From: CAXMMR01 sp965198995
GTDB taxonomy: Bacteria; Pseudomonadota; Alphaproteobacteria; Acetobacterales; Acetobacteraceae
Assembly: GCA_965198995.1 (NCBI GenBank)
Contig: CBDAQG010000002.1
Span: 1,550,001 to 1,614,000, forward strand
Length of the DNA stretch: 64,000 bases
Direction of reading: 5' to 3'
Part shown: piece by piece, positions 12,052 to 19,937 of the stretch
Numbering within the stretch: the first letter of the stretch is position 1
Layout of the letters: each line of letters starts with the position of its first letter
Position numbers and translations under genes: made by a program
Notes under the pieces: model-generated
The model's input: only the letters and a program-made list of their open reading frames with translations
What the model was told of the DNA's origin: nothing
Database searches by the model: none

Positions 12052-13875
12052 ATGAGCGGTCATCCCCACGCCGTGACGTCACCGCGGCGGCGACGGTGGC
12101 GTCCGCTCTCCTCCGTGCGCACGCGGCTATCGCTGCTGGTCCTGATTGCGGCGGTGCCGCTCTGCGCGATGGCGGCCACGATCGCGCTACAGAACTATCG
12201 TGCCGCGACCGACCGCATCACCCAGCGCGCGCTGCTGCTGCGCGAGGCGGTGCAGGCGCGCGGCGATGCCACCCTGCTCGACGCCACCCGGACGCTGCAG
12301 GGCCTGGCGCGCTCGCCGGCGATCGGCGGCGACGCACGGGGCTGTGACGCCACGCTGGCCTTCGTGCTCAGCCTGCAGCTCGATGCCTTCAACGGCCTTG
12401 CCGTCTACGGGCCGGATGGTGCGCCGCGCTGCAGCGCGCGCGCCAATCCTGCACGCCCCAATCCTGCACACCCCGATCCTGCAAGCCCCGATCCTGCGGT
12501 CTCAGACGCCGCGCCGCTGGCGCCGGGCCGGCTCCAGGCCCTGCTCGACCGCGCCGGGGCGACCCACGGCCTGGTGCTGGGCTTGCCTGGCGCCGGCGCC
12601 GCGCGGCGCAGCCTGATCCCGATGGCCTACCCCATCGCCGGGCCGGCCTCGGCCGGCCGCGCTGGCATCCTCTACACCGAGCTGGAGGTCGACTGGTTCG
12701 GCAAGGCGGATCGCGCCGATGCCGACGCGGTGGCGTGGCTGATCGATGCCGGCGGGATGACCGCTATCGGCCCCGGCCGGGTGGACGACCTGCCGCCTCC
12801 CGCTACCCTGGCGCGGCTGCTCGGCAGCGGCGATGCGCTACAGGCGGCGTCGCGCCAGGGTCGACGCTTCGCCTACGCCGCGACGCCGCTGTTCCACGAC
12901 ATGCGGTTGGTCGTCGGCACGCCCTCGGGTCGCGAGCAGAGCGCCGCCGAGCGGGCGCTGCTGCTGCGCCTGTTGCTGATCGCCGGGCTGCTGGCCGTCG
13001 GCGTGTCGGTGGTGGCGGTCGGCATTCGGGAAGCGCTGACGCAGCCGCTGCGGCGGCTTGGCGCCGAAGTGCGGGCCTGGCGCGCCACCGGCCGGTTCGA
13101 TGCCGCCCGGGTGGCGCCGGCGCCGGCCGAGCTGCGCGAGCTCGCCCTCTCGTTCGCCCGCGCGACGCGCTCGCTTGACGGACGCCGGCGCGAGCTGCGC
13201 GTGGCCGTCGAGCAGCAGGAGCTACTGATGCAGGAGATCCATCACCGGGTGAAGAACAACCTGCAGATCATCGCCTCGCTGCTCAACCTGCAGGCCGCCC
13301 GCATCCGCCAGCCCGAGGCACGGGCCGAGTTCCAATCCGCCCGCGACCGGGTGCGCGCGCTGGCGACGCTGCATCGCCACCTCTACTCGCACGGCGAAGT
13401 GCACACGATCCACACCCGCTCGTTCCTGGTCGAGCTGTGCGGCCAGCTGTTTCAGGCGATGGGCGAGCGCGAAGGCGAGCGCATCGCGCTGCAGATCGAG
13501 GCGAGCGAGCTGCAGATGTCGTCCGACCAGGCGGTGCCGCTGGCGCTGATCGTCACCGAGGCGGTGAGCAACGCGATCAAATACGCCTTCCCGAACGCCC
13601 GCCCGGGCCACATCTGCGTCACCCTGCGCACCCTGGCGGGCGCCACCCCGCTCGCCGACGAGGCCGAGCTGGTGATCCAGGACGACGGCGTGGGCATCCC
13701 CGCCGGACGGGTGGAGACCGAGCACGGCACGCGGGACGGCATCGGCCTGCAACTGATCCGCGGCTTCGCCCGCCAGCTCGGCGCGACGCTCGACGTGATG
13801 GAGGGGCAGGGGACGCTCTACCGGGTGCGCCTGCCGCTGCACCGCGAGCGGGATACGCTGACACCGGCGGCTTAG
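12052..13875 (+). CDS. Membrane sensor histidine kinase, HisKA_2 family (PhyK-like)
   Basis: A 607-residue kinase. It has a basic N-terminus, a first membrane helix at about 25-45 (LSLLVLIAAVPLCAMAATIAL), a periplasmic sensor region with a (N/D)PAxP repeat near 130-152, a second membrane helix at about 300-325 (LLLIAGLLAVGVSVVAVGI) and a HAMP-like linker. The HisKA_2 dimerisation box has phosphoacceptor His398 (IHHRVKNNLQIIASLLNLQA). The HATPase domain shows EAVSNAIKYAF, IQDDGVGIP and GTRDGIGLQLI. This family phosphorylates PhyR in alphaproteobacteria; its place 37 nt after nepR supports that role. No receiver domain is attached. Confidence 0.9.
   Translation: MSGHPHAVTSPRRRRWRPLSSVRTRLSLLVLIAAVPLCAMAATIALQNYRAATDRITQRALLLREAVQARGDATLLDATRTLQGLARSPAIGGDARGCDATLAFVLSLQLDAFNGLAVYGPDGAPRCSARANPARPNPAHPDPASPDPAVSDAAPLAPGRLQALLDRAGATHGLVLGLPGAGAARRSLIPMAYPIAGPASAGRAGILYTELEVDWFGKADRADADAVAWLIDAGGMTAIGPGRVDDLPPPATLARLLGSGDALQAASRQGRRFAYAATPLFHDMRLVVGTPSGREQSAAERALLLRLLLIAGLLAVGVSVVAVGIREALTQPLRRLGAEVRAWRATGRFDAARVAPAPAELRELALSFARATRSLDGRRRELRVAVEQQELLMQEIHHRVKNNLQIIASLLNLQAARIRQPEARAEFQSARDRVRALATLHRHLYSHGEVHTIHTRSFLVELCGQLFQAMGEREGERIALQIEASELQMSSDQAVPLALIVTEAVSNAIKYAFPNARPGHICVTLRTLAGATPLADEAELVIQDDGVGIPAGRVETEHGTRDGIGLQLIRGFARQLGATLDVMEGQGTLYRVRLPLHRERDTLTPAA
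12445..12504 (+). repeat. 15-bp tandem repeat (about four units) in the kinase sensor domain
   Basis: Units of (a/g)atcctgcaNNcccc repeat about four times in frame and code (N/D)PAxP repeats, a proline-rich insertion in the periplasmic domain. Units differ by single bases, so the array has begun to diverge. Confidence 0.8.
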
Positions 13876-13881
13876 GTAGAG

Positions 13882-14005
13882 GAAGGAAGGGCTTCTTTTT
13901 TGAAAAAAAGAAGCAAAAAACTTTTGCTCGATTGGTATCGGAGCGGTGGCTCTGTCTTCAGGAGATAAAAGTTTTTTGGTCCTTTTTTTCAAAAAAGGAC
14001 TGCTT
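13882..14005. repeat. Family 2 AT-rich paired-hairpin repeat, full copy
   Basis: Hairpin 1 (GGCTTCTTTTTT-GA-AAAAAAGAAGC, 13890-13914) is followed by AAAAAACTTTTG, a unique 37-nt spacer, ATAAAAGTTTTTTG and hairpin 2 (13979-14002, stem GGTCC/GGACT). The right half is roughly the reverse complement of the left, so the whole element is a large inverted repeat whose arms are themselves hairpins with T-runs. It follows the kinase stop by 6 nt and probably acts as a terminator before cydD. In a 135-nt leader frame it can read KSFLVLFFKKGLL, which falsely extends cydD. Confidence 0.85.
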
Positions 14006-14080
14006 GCTGACTCCTTAGCCACCCAACCCCGGCCATCCCCCTGTCGAAACTGCGCCGCTGCGTCTAGATTTCACCGCACG

Positions 14081-15790
14081 ATGAGTGATGCTGCACGTGA
14101 GAGCCGGGCCTGGATCAGGCGTCAGACCAGGGACGGCCGCCGGGCTGCCCGTCCGGCGATCGGCATTGGCCTGGCGGGCACGGCGCTCGCCATCGTTCGC
14201 GCCGCGGCGATGGCGTTTGCCTTGGCGGCCCTGCTGGATGGTGGCGCTGCGGCCGACCTGATGCTGCCGGTGGCGCTGCTGGTGGTGGTGGCGCTGATGC
14301 GGGCGGGGCTGATCCTGCTGGGCGAGCGTGCCGCGTTCGGGCTTGGCGCTGCGGCGCGGCGTCGGCTGCGGTCGGAGTCGCTGGGCGGGCTGCTGTCGGC
14401 GCGGCTCAGCTCGCTGCGCGATCAGCACGCGGGCGAGCTGGTGGGGGCGGTGATCGACCGGATCGAGGCGTTGGAGGGCCTGTTCGCCCGGTGGGTGCCG
14501 GCGGCGTCGCTGGCCATGCTGGCGCCGGGGTTGGTGCTGATCGCCTGCCTGGTCGCCTCGCCGGTGTCGGCGCTGGTGCTGCTGGGTTGCGGCTTGCTGG
14601 TGCCGGTGGCGATGGCGCTGTCGGGGCTTGGCGCGGCGGCGGCGTCGCGGCGGCAGTTCGCGGCGCTGACCCACTTGCAGGCGCGCTTTCTGGACCGGGT
14701 GCGCGGCATTGCGACGATCGTGCTGGCGGGCCGGGCGGAGGCGGAGGCGGTGGCGCTGGCGGCGGCGGCGGACGAGCTGCGAGCGCGGACCATGCGGGTG
14801 CTGCGCGTCGCCTTCCTGTCCTCCGCGGCGCTCGATTGCGCGATGGCGCTGGCGATCGTGGTGCTGGCGATCCGGTTTGCGCGGCTGCTGGCGGGTCATG
14901 CCGGCGTGACGTCCCCGTTCGCGGCGCTGTTCGTGCTGCTGCTGGTGCCGGAGTTCTTTGCGCCGCTGCGCGCCTTTTCCGCCGCCTACCAGGACCGGCT
15001 GCAGGCGGCCGGGGCGGCCGAGGCGCTGCTGGCGCTGCCGCGCGCGGTGGCCACGCCCGCCGTGCCGGCGGCGGCGATCCGGCACGTGAGCGCGCATGGC
15101 GTCACCGTCGCCTTCGACGACGTGCGGCTGAGCTGGGACCCGGCCCGGCCGCCGGCGCTGGACGGGCTGAGCTTCCGCGTCGCCGCCGGCGAGACGCTGG
15201 TGCTGGCCGGGCCGTCCGGCGCCGGCAAGTCGAGCGTGATTGAGATCCTGCTTGGCTTCGTTCGCCCGGAGGCGGGGCGGGTGACGATCAACGGCGCCGA
15301 CATCGCCGACATCGTGCCGGCGGCGCTGGCGCGGATGATCGGCTGGATCGGCCAGCGGCCGGTGCTGTTCGCCGGCACGCTCAGCGACAACATCCGCTTT
15401 GCCCGGCCGGATGCGACCGAGCCGGAGATCGTGCAGGCGGCGCAGGCGGCCAGCGTGATGAGCTTTGCCGCGGGCTTGCCGCACGGGCTGGCGACGGTGA
15501 TCGGCGAGGGCGGCTACGGGCTCTCCGGCGGCCAGGCGCAGCGGGTGGCGATCGCACGCGCCTTTCTGCGCAACGCGCCGCTGCTGCTGCTCGACGAGCC
15601 GACCGCGCATCTTGACCCGGCGACCGAAGGCGAGGTGCTGGACAGCCTGCGCCGGCTGGCGGTCGGCCGCACCGTGATCCTGGCCAGCCACTCGGCGGCG
15701 GCGCACGCCTTTGGCGCGCAAGCCTTCAGCGGCCGGCGGCTTGACCTGCGGCAAGGTCGGGCGGTGCTGGTCGACCGGGGGGCGGCGTGA
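14081..15790 (+). CDS. cydD: Thiol reductant ABC exporter subunit CydD
   Basis: A 569-residue ABC half-transporter. The membrane domain is about 1-320, with hydrophobic helices such as LMLPVALLVVVALMRAGLILLG. The ATPase domain has Walker A GPSGAGKSS, signature YGLSGGQAQ and Walker B LLLLDEPTAHLDP. With CydC it exports cysteine and glutathione to the periplasm, needed for cytochrome bd and c-type cytochrome assembly. ATG 14081 (MSDAARESRAW) is chosen because the frame upstream is repeat-derived. Its stop overlaps the cydC start. No cydAB is adjacent. Confidence 0.93.
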   Translation: MSDAARESRAWIRRQTRDGRRAARPAIGIGLAGTALAIVRAAAMAFALAALLDGGAAADLMLPVALLVVVALMRAGLILLGERAAFGLGAAARRRLRSESLGGLLSARLSSLRDQHAGELVGAVIDRIEALEGLFARWVPAASLAMLAPGLVLIACLVASPVSALVLLGCGLLVPVAMALSGLGAAAASRRQFAALTHLQARFLDRVRGIATIVLAGRAEAEAVALAAAADELRARTMRVLRVAFLSSAALDCAMALAIVVLAIRFARLLAGHAGVTSPFAALFVLLLVPEFFAPLRAFSAAYQDRLQAAGAAEALLALPRAVATPAVPAAAIRHVSAHGVTVAFDDVRLSWDPARPPALDGLSFRVAAGETLVLAGPSGAGKSSVIEILLGFVRPEAGRVTINGADIADIVPAALARMIGWIGQRPVLFAGTLSDNIRFARPDATEPEIVQAAQAASVMSFAAGLPHGLATVIGEGGYGLSGGQAQRVAIARAFLRNAPLLLLDEPTAHLDPATEGEVLDSLRRLAVGRTVILASHSAAAHAFGAQAFSGRRLDLRQGRAVLVDRGAA

Positions 15791-17433
15791 GCCGGTCGAC
15801 GGCACCCATCCTCGCGCCGCTGCTCGGCGTGCTGGGGTTGTGGCGTGGCCGGGCGGGTTGGCTTGCCGCCGGCATCCTGGTCTCGCTGGCCTCGCTTGGG
15901 GCGGCGGTGACCCTGCTCACGTTGTCGGGGCTGCGGATCGCCGCGGCGGTTGCCGGGCTCGGGCTTGGCGCGGGATTGGCGCTCCAGCTCGCCGGCGTCG
16001 GCCGCGTCGTGCTGCGCTACGCCGAGCGCCTGGTCACCCACTCGGCGACGTTCCGGGCGCTGGCCGACCTGCGCGTCTGGTTTTTCCGCGGTTTATCGGC
16101 CGGGTCGGCCGGCGGGCTCGGGCTGCGCCGCTCGGGCGACGTGCTGTCGCGCCTGGTTGGCGACGTCGAGGCGCTGGACGGGCTCTATCTGCGCGTGCTG
16201 GTGCCGCTGGCGGGGGCGCTGCTGCTGCTGCCGGTGCTGGTCGTCCTGCTCGGGCTGCAGAGCTGGCGGCTTGGGCTTGGCGTCGGGCTGCTGTTCGGCG
16301 TGGCGGCGCTGCTGCTGCCGGTGCTCGGCGCCCGCAACTCGGTGGCGGCCGGCGTGACGTTGGCCGAGGCCGGGGCCGGGTTGCGCGTCGCCGCGCTCGA
16401 CGCGCTGGCCGGGCTGCGCGAGGTGCGGGCGTTCGGCGCCGAGGGGCGGATGCTGGCCGCCGTGCAGGCGGCCGAGGCGGGGTTGCTCGCGGCGCAGCGT
16501 GGCCTGTCGCGTCGTGCGGCCTGGGCGCAGGCGGCGGCCTTTGTGTGCGGCGAAGCGGCGGTGATCCTGGTGCTGCTGCTGCATCCGCCGCGGGTGACGG
16601 CGACGGTGGCGGCGCTGTTCCTGGTGGTGGCGAGCTTCGAGGTGGTGATCGGCCTGCCGCGCGCCGGCGTGTTGGCGGGGCATGCCGCCGCGGCGGCGCG
16701 CCGGGTGCTGGAGGTCGGCGCGCGGCCGCCTGCCGCCGCCACCCTGCCGGCGGCGATGCCAAGCGGCCACGCGCTCGCCCTGGAGGCCATCCGCTATGCC
16801 TGGCAGCCGGACCGCGCGCCGGTGTTCGACGGCCTGAGCCTGAGCATACCGGCCGGCAGCCACGTCGCCATTCTTGGCCCGTCCGGTTCCGGCAAGTCGA
16901 CCCTGGCGGCGCTGCTGCTGCGGGTGGCGGAGCCGCAAGCGGGGCGGGTGAGCATCGGCGGCGTCGATGTCGCGCGCCTGCCGCCCGAGGCGCTGCGCGC
17001 GCGCATCGCCTGGCTCGGGCAGGCGACGCACCTGTTCGACGACACGGTGCGCGCCAACCTGCTGCTCGGCCGGCCGGACGCCGACGACGCGGCGCTCTGG
17101 GTCGCGCTCGACCAGGCGGAGGTCGGCGCCGTCGTGCGGGCGCTGCCTGGCGGGCTCGACGCGCGGGTGGGCGAGCGTGGCGCCGGGTTGTCCGGTGGGC
17201 AATCGCGCCGGCTGGCGCTCGCTCGGGCGCTGGTCTCGCGGGCGCCGGTCCTGATCCTGGACGAGCCGTGCGAGGGGCTCGACGCCGAGACCGAGCAGGC
17301 CTTTCTGACCACCCTGAACGGCATCGGCGACGGGCGGACGGTGCTGCTGATCGCGCATCGGCTGACCGGCGTGGAGCGGCTTGACCGCATCTGGCGGCTG
17401 TCCGCCGCGCATGCCGTCGCGGCGGCTGCCTGA
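15787..17433 (+). CDS. cydC: Thiol reductant ABC exporter subunit CydC
   Basis: A 548-residue partner of CydD. The membrane domain (about 1-310) begins SRSTAPILAPLLGVLGLWRGRAG, with the CydC-like segment VLRYAERLVTHSATFRALADLRVWFFRGL. The ATPase has Walker A GPSGSGKST, signature GLSGGQSRR and Walker B LILDEPCEGLDA. The GTG start overlaps the cydD stop by 4 nt (GTGA), so the two subunits are translationally coupled. Confidence 0.94.
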   Translation: MSRSTAPILAPLLGVLGLWRGRAGWLAAGILVSLASLGAAVTLLTLSGLRIAAAVAGLGLGAGLALQLAGVGRVVLRYAERLVTHSATFRALADLRVWFFRGLSAGSAGGLGLRRSGDVLSRLVGDVEALDGLYLRVLVPLAGALLLLPVLVVLLGLQSWRLGLGVGLLFGVAALLLPVLGARNSVAAGVTLAEAGAGLRVAALDALAGLREVRAFGAEGRMLAAVQAAEAGLLAAQRGLSRRAAWAQAAAFVCGEAAVILVLLLHPPRVTATVAALFLVVASFEVVIGLPRAGVLAGHAAAAARRVLEVGARPPAAATLPAAMPSGHALALEAIRYAWQPDRAPVFDGLSLSIPAGSHVAILGPSGSGKSTLAALLLRVAEPQAGRVSIGGVDVARLPPEALRARIAWLGQATHLFDDTVRANLLLGRPDADDAALWVALDQAEVGAVVRALPGGLDARVGERGAGLSGGQSRRLALARALVSRAPVLILDEPCEGLDAETEQAFLTTLNGIGDGRTVLLIAHRLTGVERLDRIWRLSAAHAVAAAA

Positions 17434-17545
17434 GCCGCGGCGCATCGGGCCTTGAGTACTGCCGCATTGCGGCCGCAGGGCATATCATGTTTGAAGGTTG
17501 CGCGCGTCGGCGCCGCCTTGTCCCTTGCCGCCTAGGATGAACTGA

Positions 17546-17929
17546 ATGCGTCGTCGTCTGTACATCCTGCTGCTGCCGTTTGCGGTGCAGGCCTGCGCGT
17601 TCATGAGCAAGCCGGTGCCACGCTACGAGGTGTTCTTCATCGAGGGTTCCGATCAGCTCGAGGACTCGACCTACGGCACCATCTCCGAGGCCGCCAGCGC
17701 CGCCGTGCACTCGGACACCATCCGGCCGGTCCACGTCATCGGCTTCAGCGATTCGGCGGGCAGCCCGAGGGTCGACTTCGCGCTGTCGAAGACGCGCTCG
17801 GACAAGGTGGCGATGGCGCTGGTTGCCGACGGCGTGCCGCCGGACCGCATCGTGCGCGAGGCGCATGGGCAGACGGGCGGCGATACGCATGTGCAACGGC
17901 GGCGGGTGGAGATCACGATCGGGCCGTGA
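17546..17929 (+). CDS. OmpA-family putative lipoprotein
   Basis: A 127-residue protein with a short signal sequence (MRRRLYILLLPFAVQAC). The lipobox (VQAC) is imperfect but plausible, with Cys17 as the lipidation site. The rest is an OmpA-like peptidoglycan-binding fold (VHVIGFSDSAGSPRVDFALSKTRSDKVAMALVADGVPPDRI, then THVQRRRVEITI). An AGGA Shine-Dalgarno precedes the ATG. It would anchor the envelope to peptidoglycan. Specific function is unknown. Confidence 0.8.
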   Translation: MRRRLYILLLPFAVQACAFMSKPVPRYEVFFIEGSDQLEDSTYGTISEAASAAVHSDTIRPVHVIGFSDSAGSPRVDFALSKTRSDKVAMALVADGVPPDRIVREAHGQTGGDTHVQRRRVEITIGP

Positions 17930-17959
17930 CGGAAGGGCGCTGTCGCGCCGCCGCCGAGC

Positions 17960-19831
17960 ATGAACCTCATAGATGGGGGTCTGGGGCCTCAGGCCCCAGC
18001 GGGTCCAGGGCAGAGCCCTGGCCTTCCTTTGAAGATCCTCTCCGAAGTCTTCGGCTTCCCCGACTTCCGCGGCCTGCAGGCGGAGGCGGTGCAGCACGTC
18101 GTCGACGGCGGCGACGCGCTGGTGCTGATGCCGACCGGCGCCGGCAAGAGCATCTGCTACCAGGTGCCGGCGCTGTGCCGTCCCGGCACCGCGGTCGTCG
18201 TCTCGCCGCTGATTGCGCTGATGGACGACCAGGTCGCCGCGCTGCGCCAGTCCGGCGTCTCGGCCGGGGCGCTGCATTCCGAGCTGACGCCGCAGGAGAA
18301 TAGCCGCGTCTGGCGGGCGCTGAACAACGGTACGCTCGACCTGCTCTACGTCTCGCCCGAGCGGCTGCTGAGCCCGGGCACGCAGGAGTGTCTGGCGAGG
18401 CTGGCGATCGCCCTGGTCGCGGTCGACGAGGCGCATTGCGTCTCCGCCTGGGGGCATGAGTTCCGGCCGGAATACCGGGCCTTGGCGCGGCTCGGCTCGC
18501 TGTTTGCCGGCGTGCCGCGGATGGCGCTCACCGCCACCGCCGACCCCCGCACGCGCGACGACATCCTCACGGCGCTGGACATGCAGGGCGCGCGGGTGTT
18601 CGCCGCCAGCTTTCACCGCGGCAACCTGCACATCGCGGCCCTGGCCAAGGCCGGCGAGACGCAGCAGCTCACCGACTTCCTGGCCCGCCATCCGGGCGAG
18701 ACCGGCATCATCTACTGCGGCAGCCGGGCGAAGACGGAGCGCACCGCCGCCGCCCTGATCGCCCGCCGCCTGCCCGCCGCCGCCTTTCACGCCGGGTTGC
18801 CGGCCGAGCAGAAGCGCGAGCTGCTCGCCCGCTTTCGCTCCGGCGAGGCGGTGATCATCTGCGCCACCATCGCCTTCGGCATGGGCATCGACCGGCCGGA
18901 CGTGCGCTTCGTCGTGCATCTCGACATGCCGGACAGCCCGGAGAGCTACTACCAGCAGATCGGCCGCGCCGGCCGCGACGGCGAGCGCGCCGACACGCTG
19001 CTGCTCTACGGTGGCGGAGACATCGTGCGGGCGCGGCAGTGGCTGGCGCAATCGAACGCGCCGGAGGCCGAGCAGCAGGTCAAGCGCGGCCGCCTGGAGG
19101 CGATGATCGCGCTGTGCGAGACCGTCGAGTGCCGCACCCGGGCGTTGCTCGGCTGCTTCGGCGAGGCGCTTGAGCGGCCCTGCGGCCACTGCGATTGCTG
19201 CCTCTCGCCGGTGGCGACCTTTGACGGCACGCTGGCGGCGCGGCAGGCGCTCTCCGCCGTCTACCGCACCGGCCAGCGTTTCGGCGCGATGCACGTGATC
19301 GGCGTGCTGTGCGGCGTGGCCAGCGAGATGTCGACCAAGTGCGGGCATGACAAGCTGGCGGTGTTCGGCCTCGGGCGTGATCACAGCGTTGAGTTCTGGC
19401 GCGGCGTGTTCCGCCAGCTGATCGCGCGCGGCGCCTTGGCGACCAGCAGCGGCGACTATGCGACCCTGGCGCTGGTCGAGGCGGTCGCGCGGCCGATCCT
19501 GCGTGGCGAGGTCAGCGTCGCGCTGCGCGAGGAGCCGACGGGGGTGCGGGCGGCGCGCAACAGCGAGCGGCGGGAGCGACGCGCGGCCGCGGCGCTGCCG
19601 GCGGACGCGCCGAGTGGCGCCGCGGCGCTGCTTGGCGCGCTGAAGGGCTGGCGCAGCGCCGAGGCGAAAACCCAGGGCGTGCCGCCCTACGTCATCTTCC
19701 ATGACAGCGTGCTGCACGAGATCACGCTGGTGCGGCCGGCGAGTCTCGCGGCGCTGGGCGAGATCAAGGGCGTCGGGGCGTCCAAGCTGGTGCGCTACGG
19801 AGCGGCGCTGTTGGCGTTGCTGAAGGAGTAA
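17960..19831 (+). CDS. recQ: ATP-dependent DNA helicase RecQ, N-terminus running through a repeat
   Basis: Domains in order: helicase core with Walker A MPTGAGKSICYQ and DEAH box VAVDEAHCVSAWGHEFRPEY; helicase C domain (FGMGIDRPDVRFVVHLDMP, YYQQIGRAGRDG); Zn-binding domain with Cys residues in ECRTRALLGCFGEALERPCGHCDCC; RQC winged helix; C-terminal HRDC (GEIKGVGASKLVRYGAALLALL). It acts in recombination and replication-fork repair. From ATG 17960 the first 23 codons are translated from a family 1 repeat (GLGPQAPAGPGQSPGLP). A TTG at 18029 would begin just after the repeat (LKILSEVFGF) and may be the true start; neither has a good Shine-Dalgarno. Confidence 0.95.
   Translation: MNLIDGGLGPQAPAGPGQSPGLPLKILSEVFGFPDFRGLQAEAVQHVVDGGDALVLMPTGAGKSICYQVPALCRPGTAVVVSPLIALMDDQVAALRQSGVSAGALHSELTPQENSRVWRALNNGTLDLLYVSPERLLSPGTQECLARLAIALVAVDEAHCVSAWGHEFRPEYRALARLGSLFAGVPRMALTATADPRTRDDILTALDMQGARVFAASFHRGNLHIAALAKAGETQQLTDFLARHPGETGIIYCGSRAKTERTAAALIARRLPAAAFHAGLPAEQKRELLARFRSGEAVIICATIAFGMGIDRPDVRFVVHLDMPDSPESYYQQIGRAGRDGERADTLLLYGGGDIVRARQWLAQSNAPEAEQQVKRGRLEAMIALCETVECRTRALLGCFGEALERPCGHCDCCLSPVATFDGTLAARQALSAVYRTGQRFGAMHVIGVLCGVASEMSTKCGHDKLAVFGLGRDHSVEFWRGVFRQLIARGALATSSGDYATLALVEAVARPILRGEVSVALREEPTGVRAARNSERRERRAAAALPADAPSGAAALLGALKGWRSAEAKTQGVPPYVIFHDSVLHEITLVRPASLAALGEIKGVGASKLVRYGAALLALLKE
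17974..18027 (+). repeat. Family 1 GC-rich repeat, right half, upstream of or within the recQ start
   Basis: Hairpin GTCTGGGGCC-TCA-GGCCCCAGC followed by GGGTCCAGGGC-AGA-GCCCTGGCCTTCC. This is the right half of the family 1 element without core or left half. It occupies codons 6-23 of recQ if ATG 17960 is used. Confidence 0.85.
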
Positions 19832-19931
19832 GGAAGCGGTTCTTTTTTGAAAAAAAGAACCAAAAAACTTCTGCTCGTCAGCGCATAACGGAGGAAAGTT
19901 TTTTGCTTCTTTTTTTAAAAAAGAAGCGCTT
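19832..19931. repeat. Family 2 AT-rich paired-hairpin repeat, full copy, between convergent genes
   Basis: Hairpin 1 at 19838-19861 (stem GGTTC/GAACC), AAAAAACTTCTGC, a spacer, GGAAAGTTTTTTG, hairpin 2 at 19905-19927 (stem GCTTC/GAAGC). It begins immediately after the recQ stop and ends 6 nt from the stop of the convergent ABC transporter gene, so it is positioned as a bidirectional terminator. Its stems differ from the other copies yet remain paired. Confidence 0.85.
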
Positions 19932-19937
19932 GCTTTT

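Noticed and set aside
12087..12500. Reading the proline-rich repeat in the sensor kinase as a collagen-like or surface repeat protein
   Set aside because: Only about four (N/D)PAxP units are present, within a kinase sensor domain that continues normally on both sides.
13946..14080. N-terminal extension of CydD (MALSSGDKSFLVLFFKKGLL...)
   Set aside because: It is translation of the family 2 repeat, with no homology to CydD. ATG 14081 starts the conserved protein.
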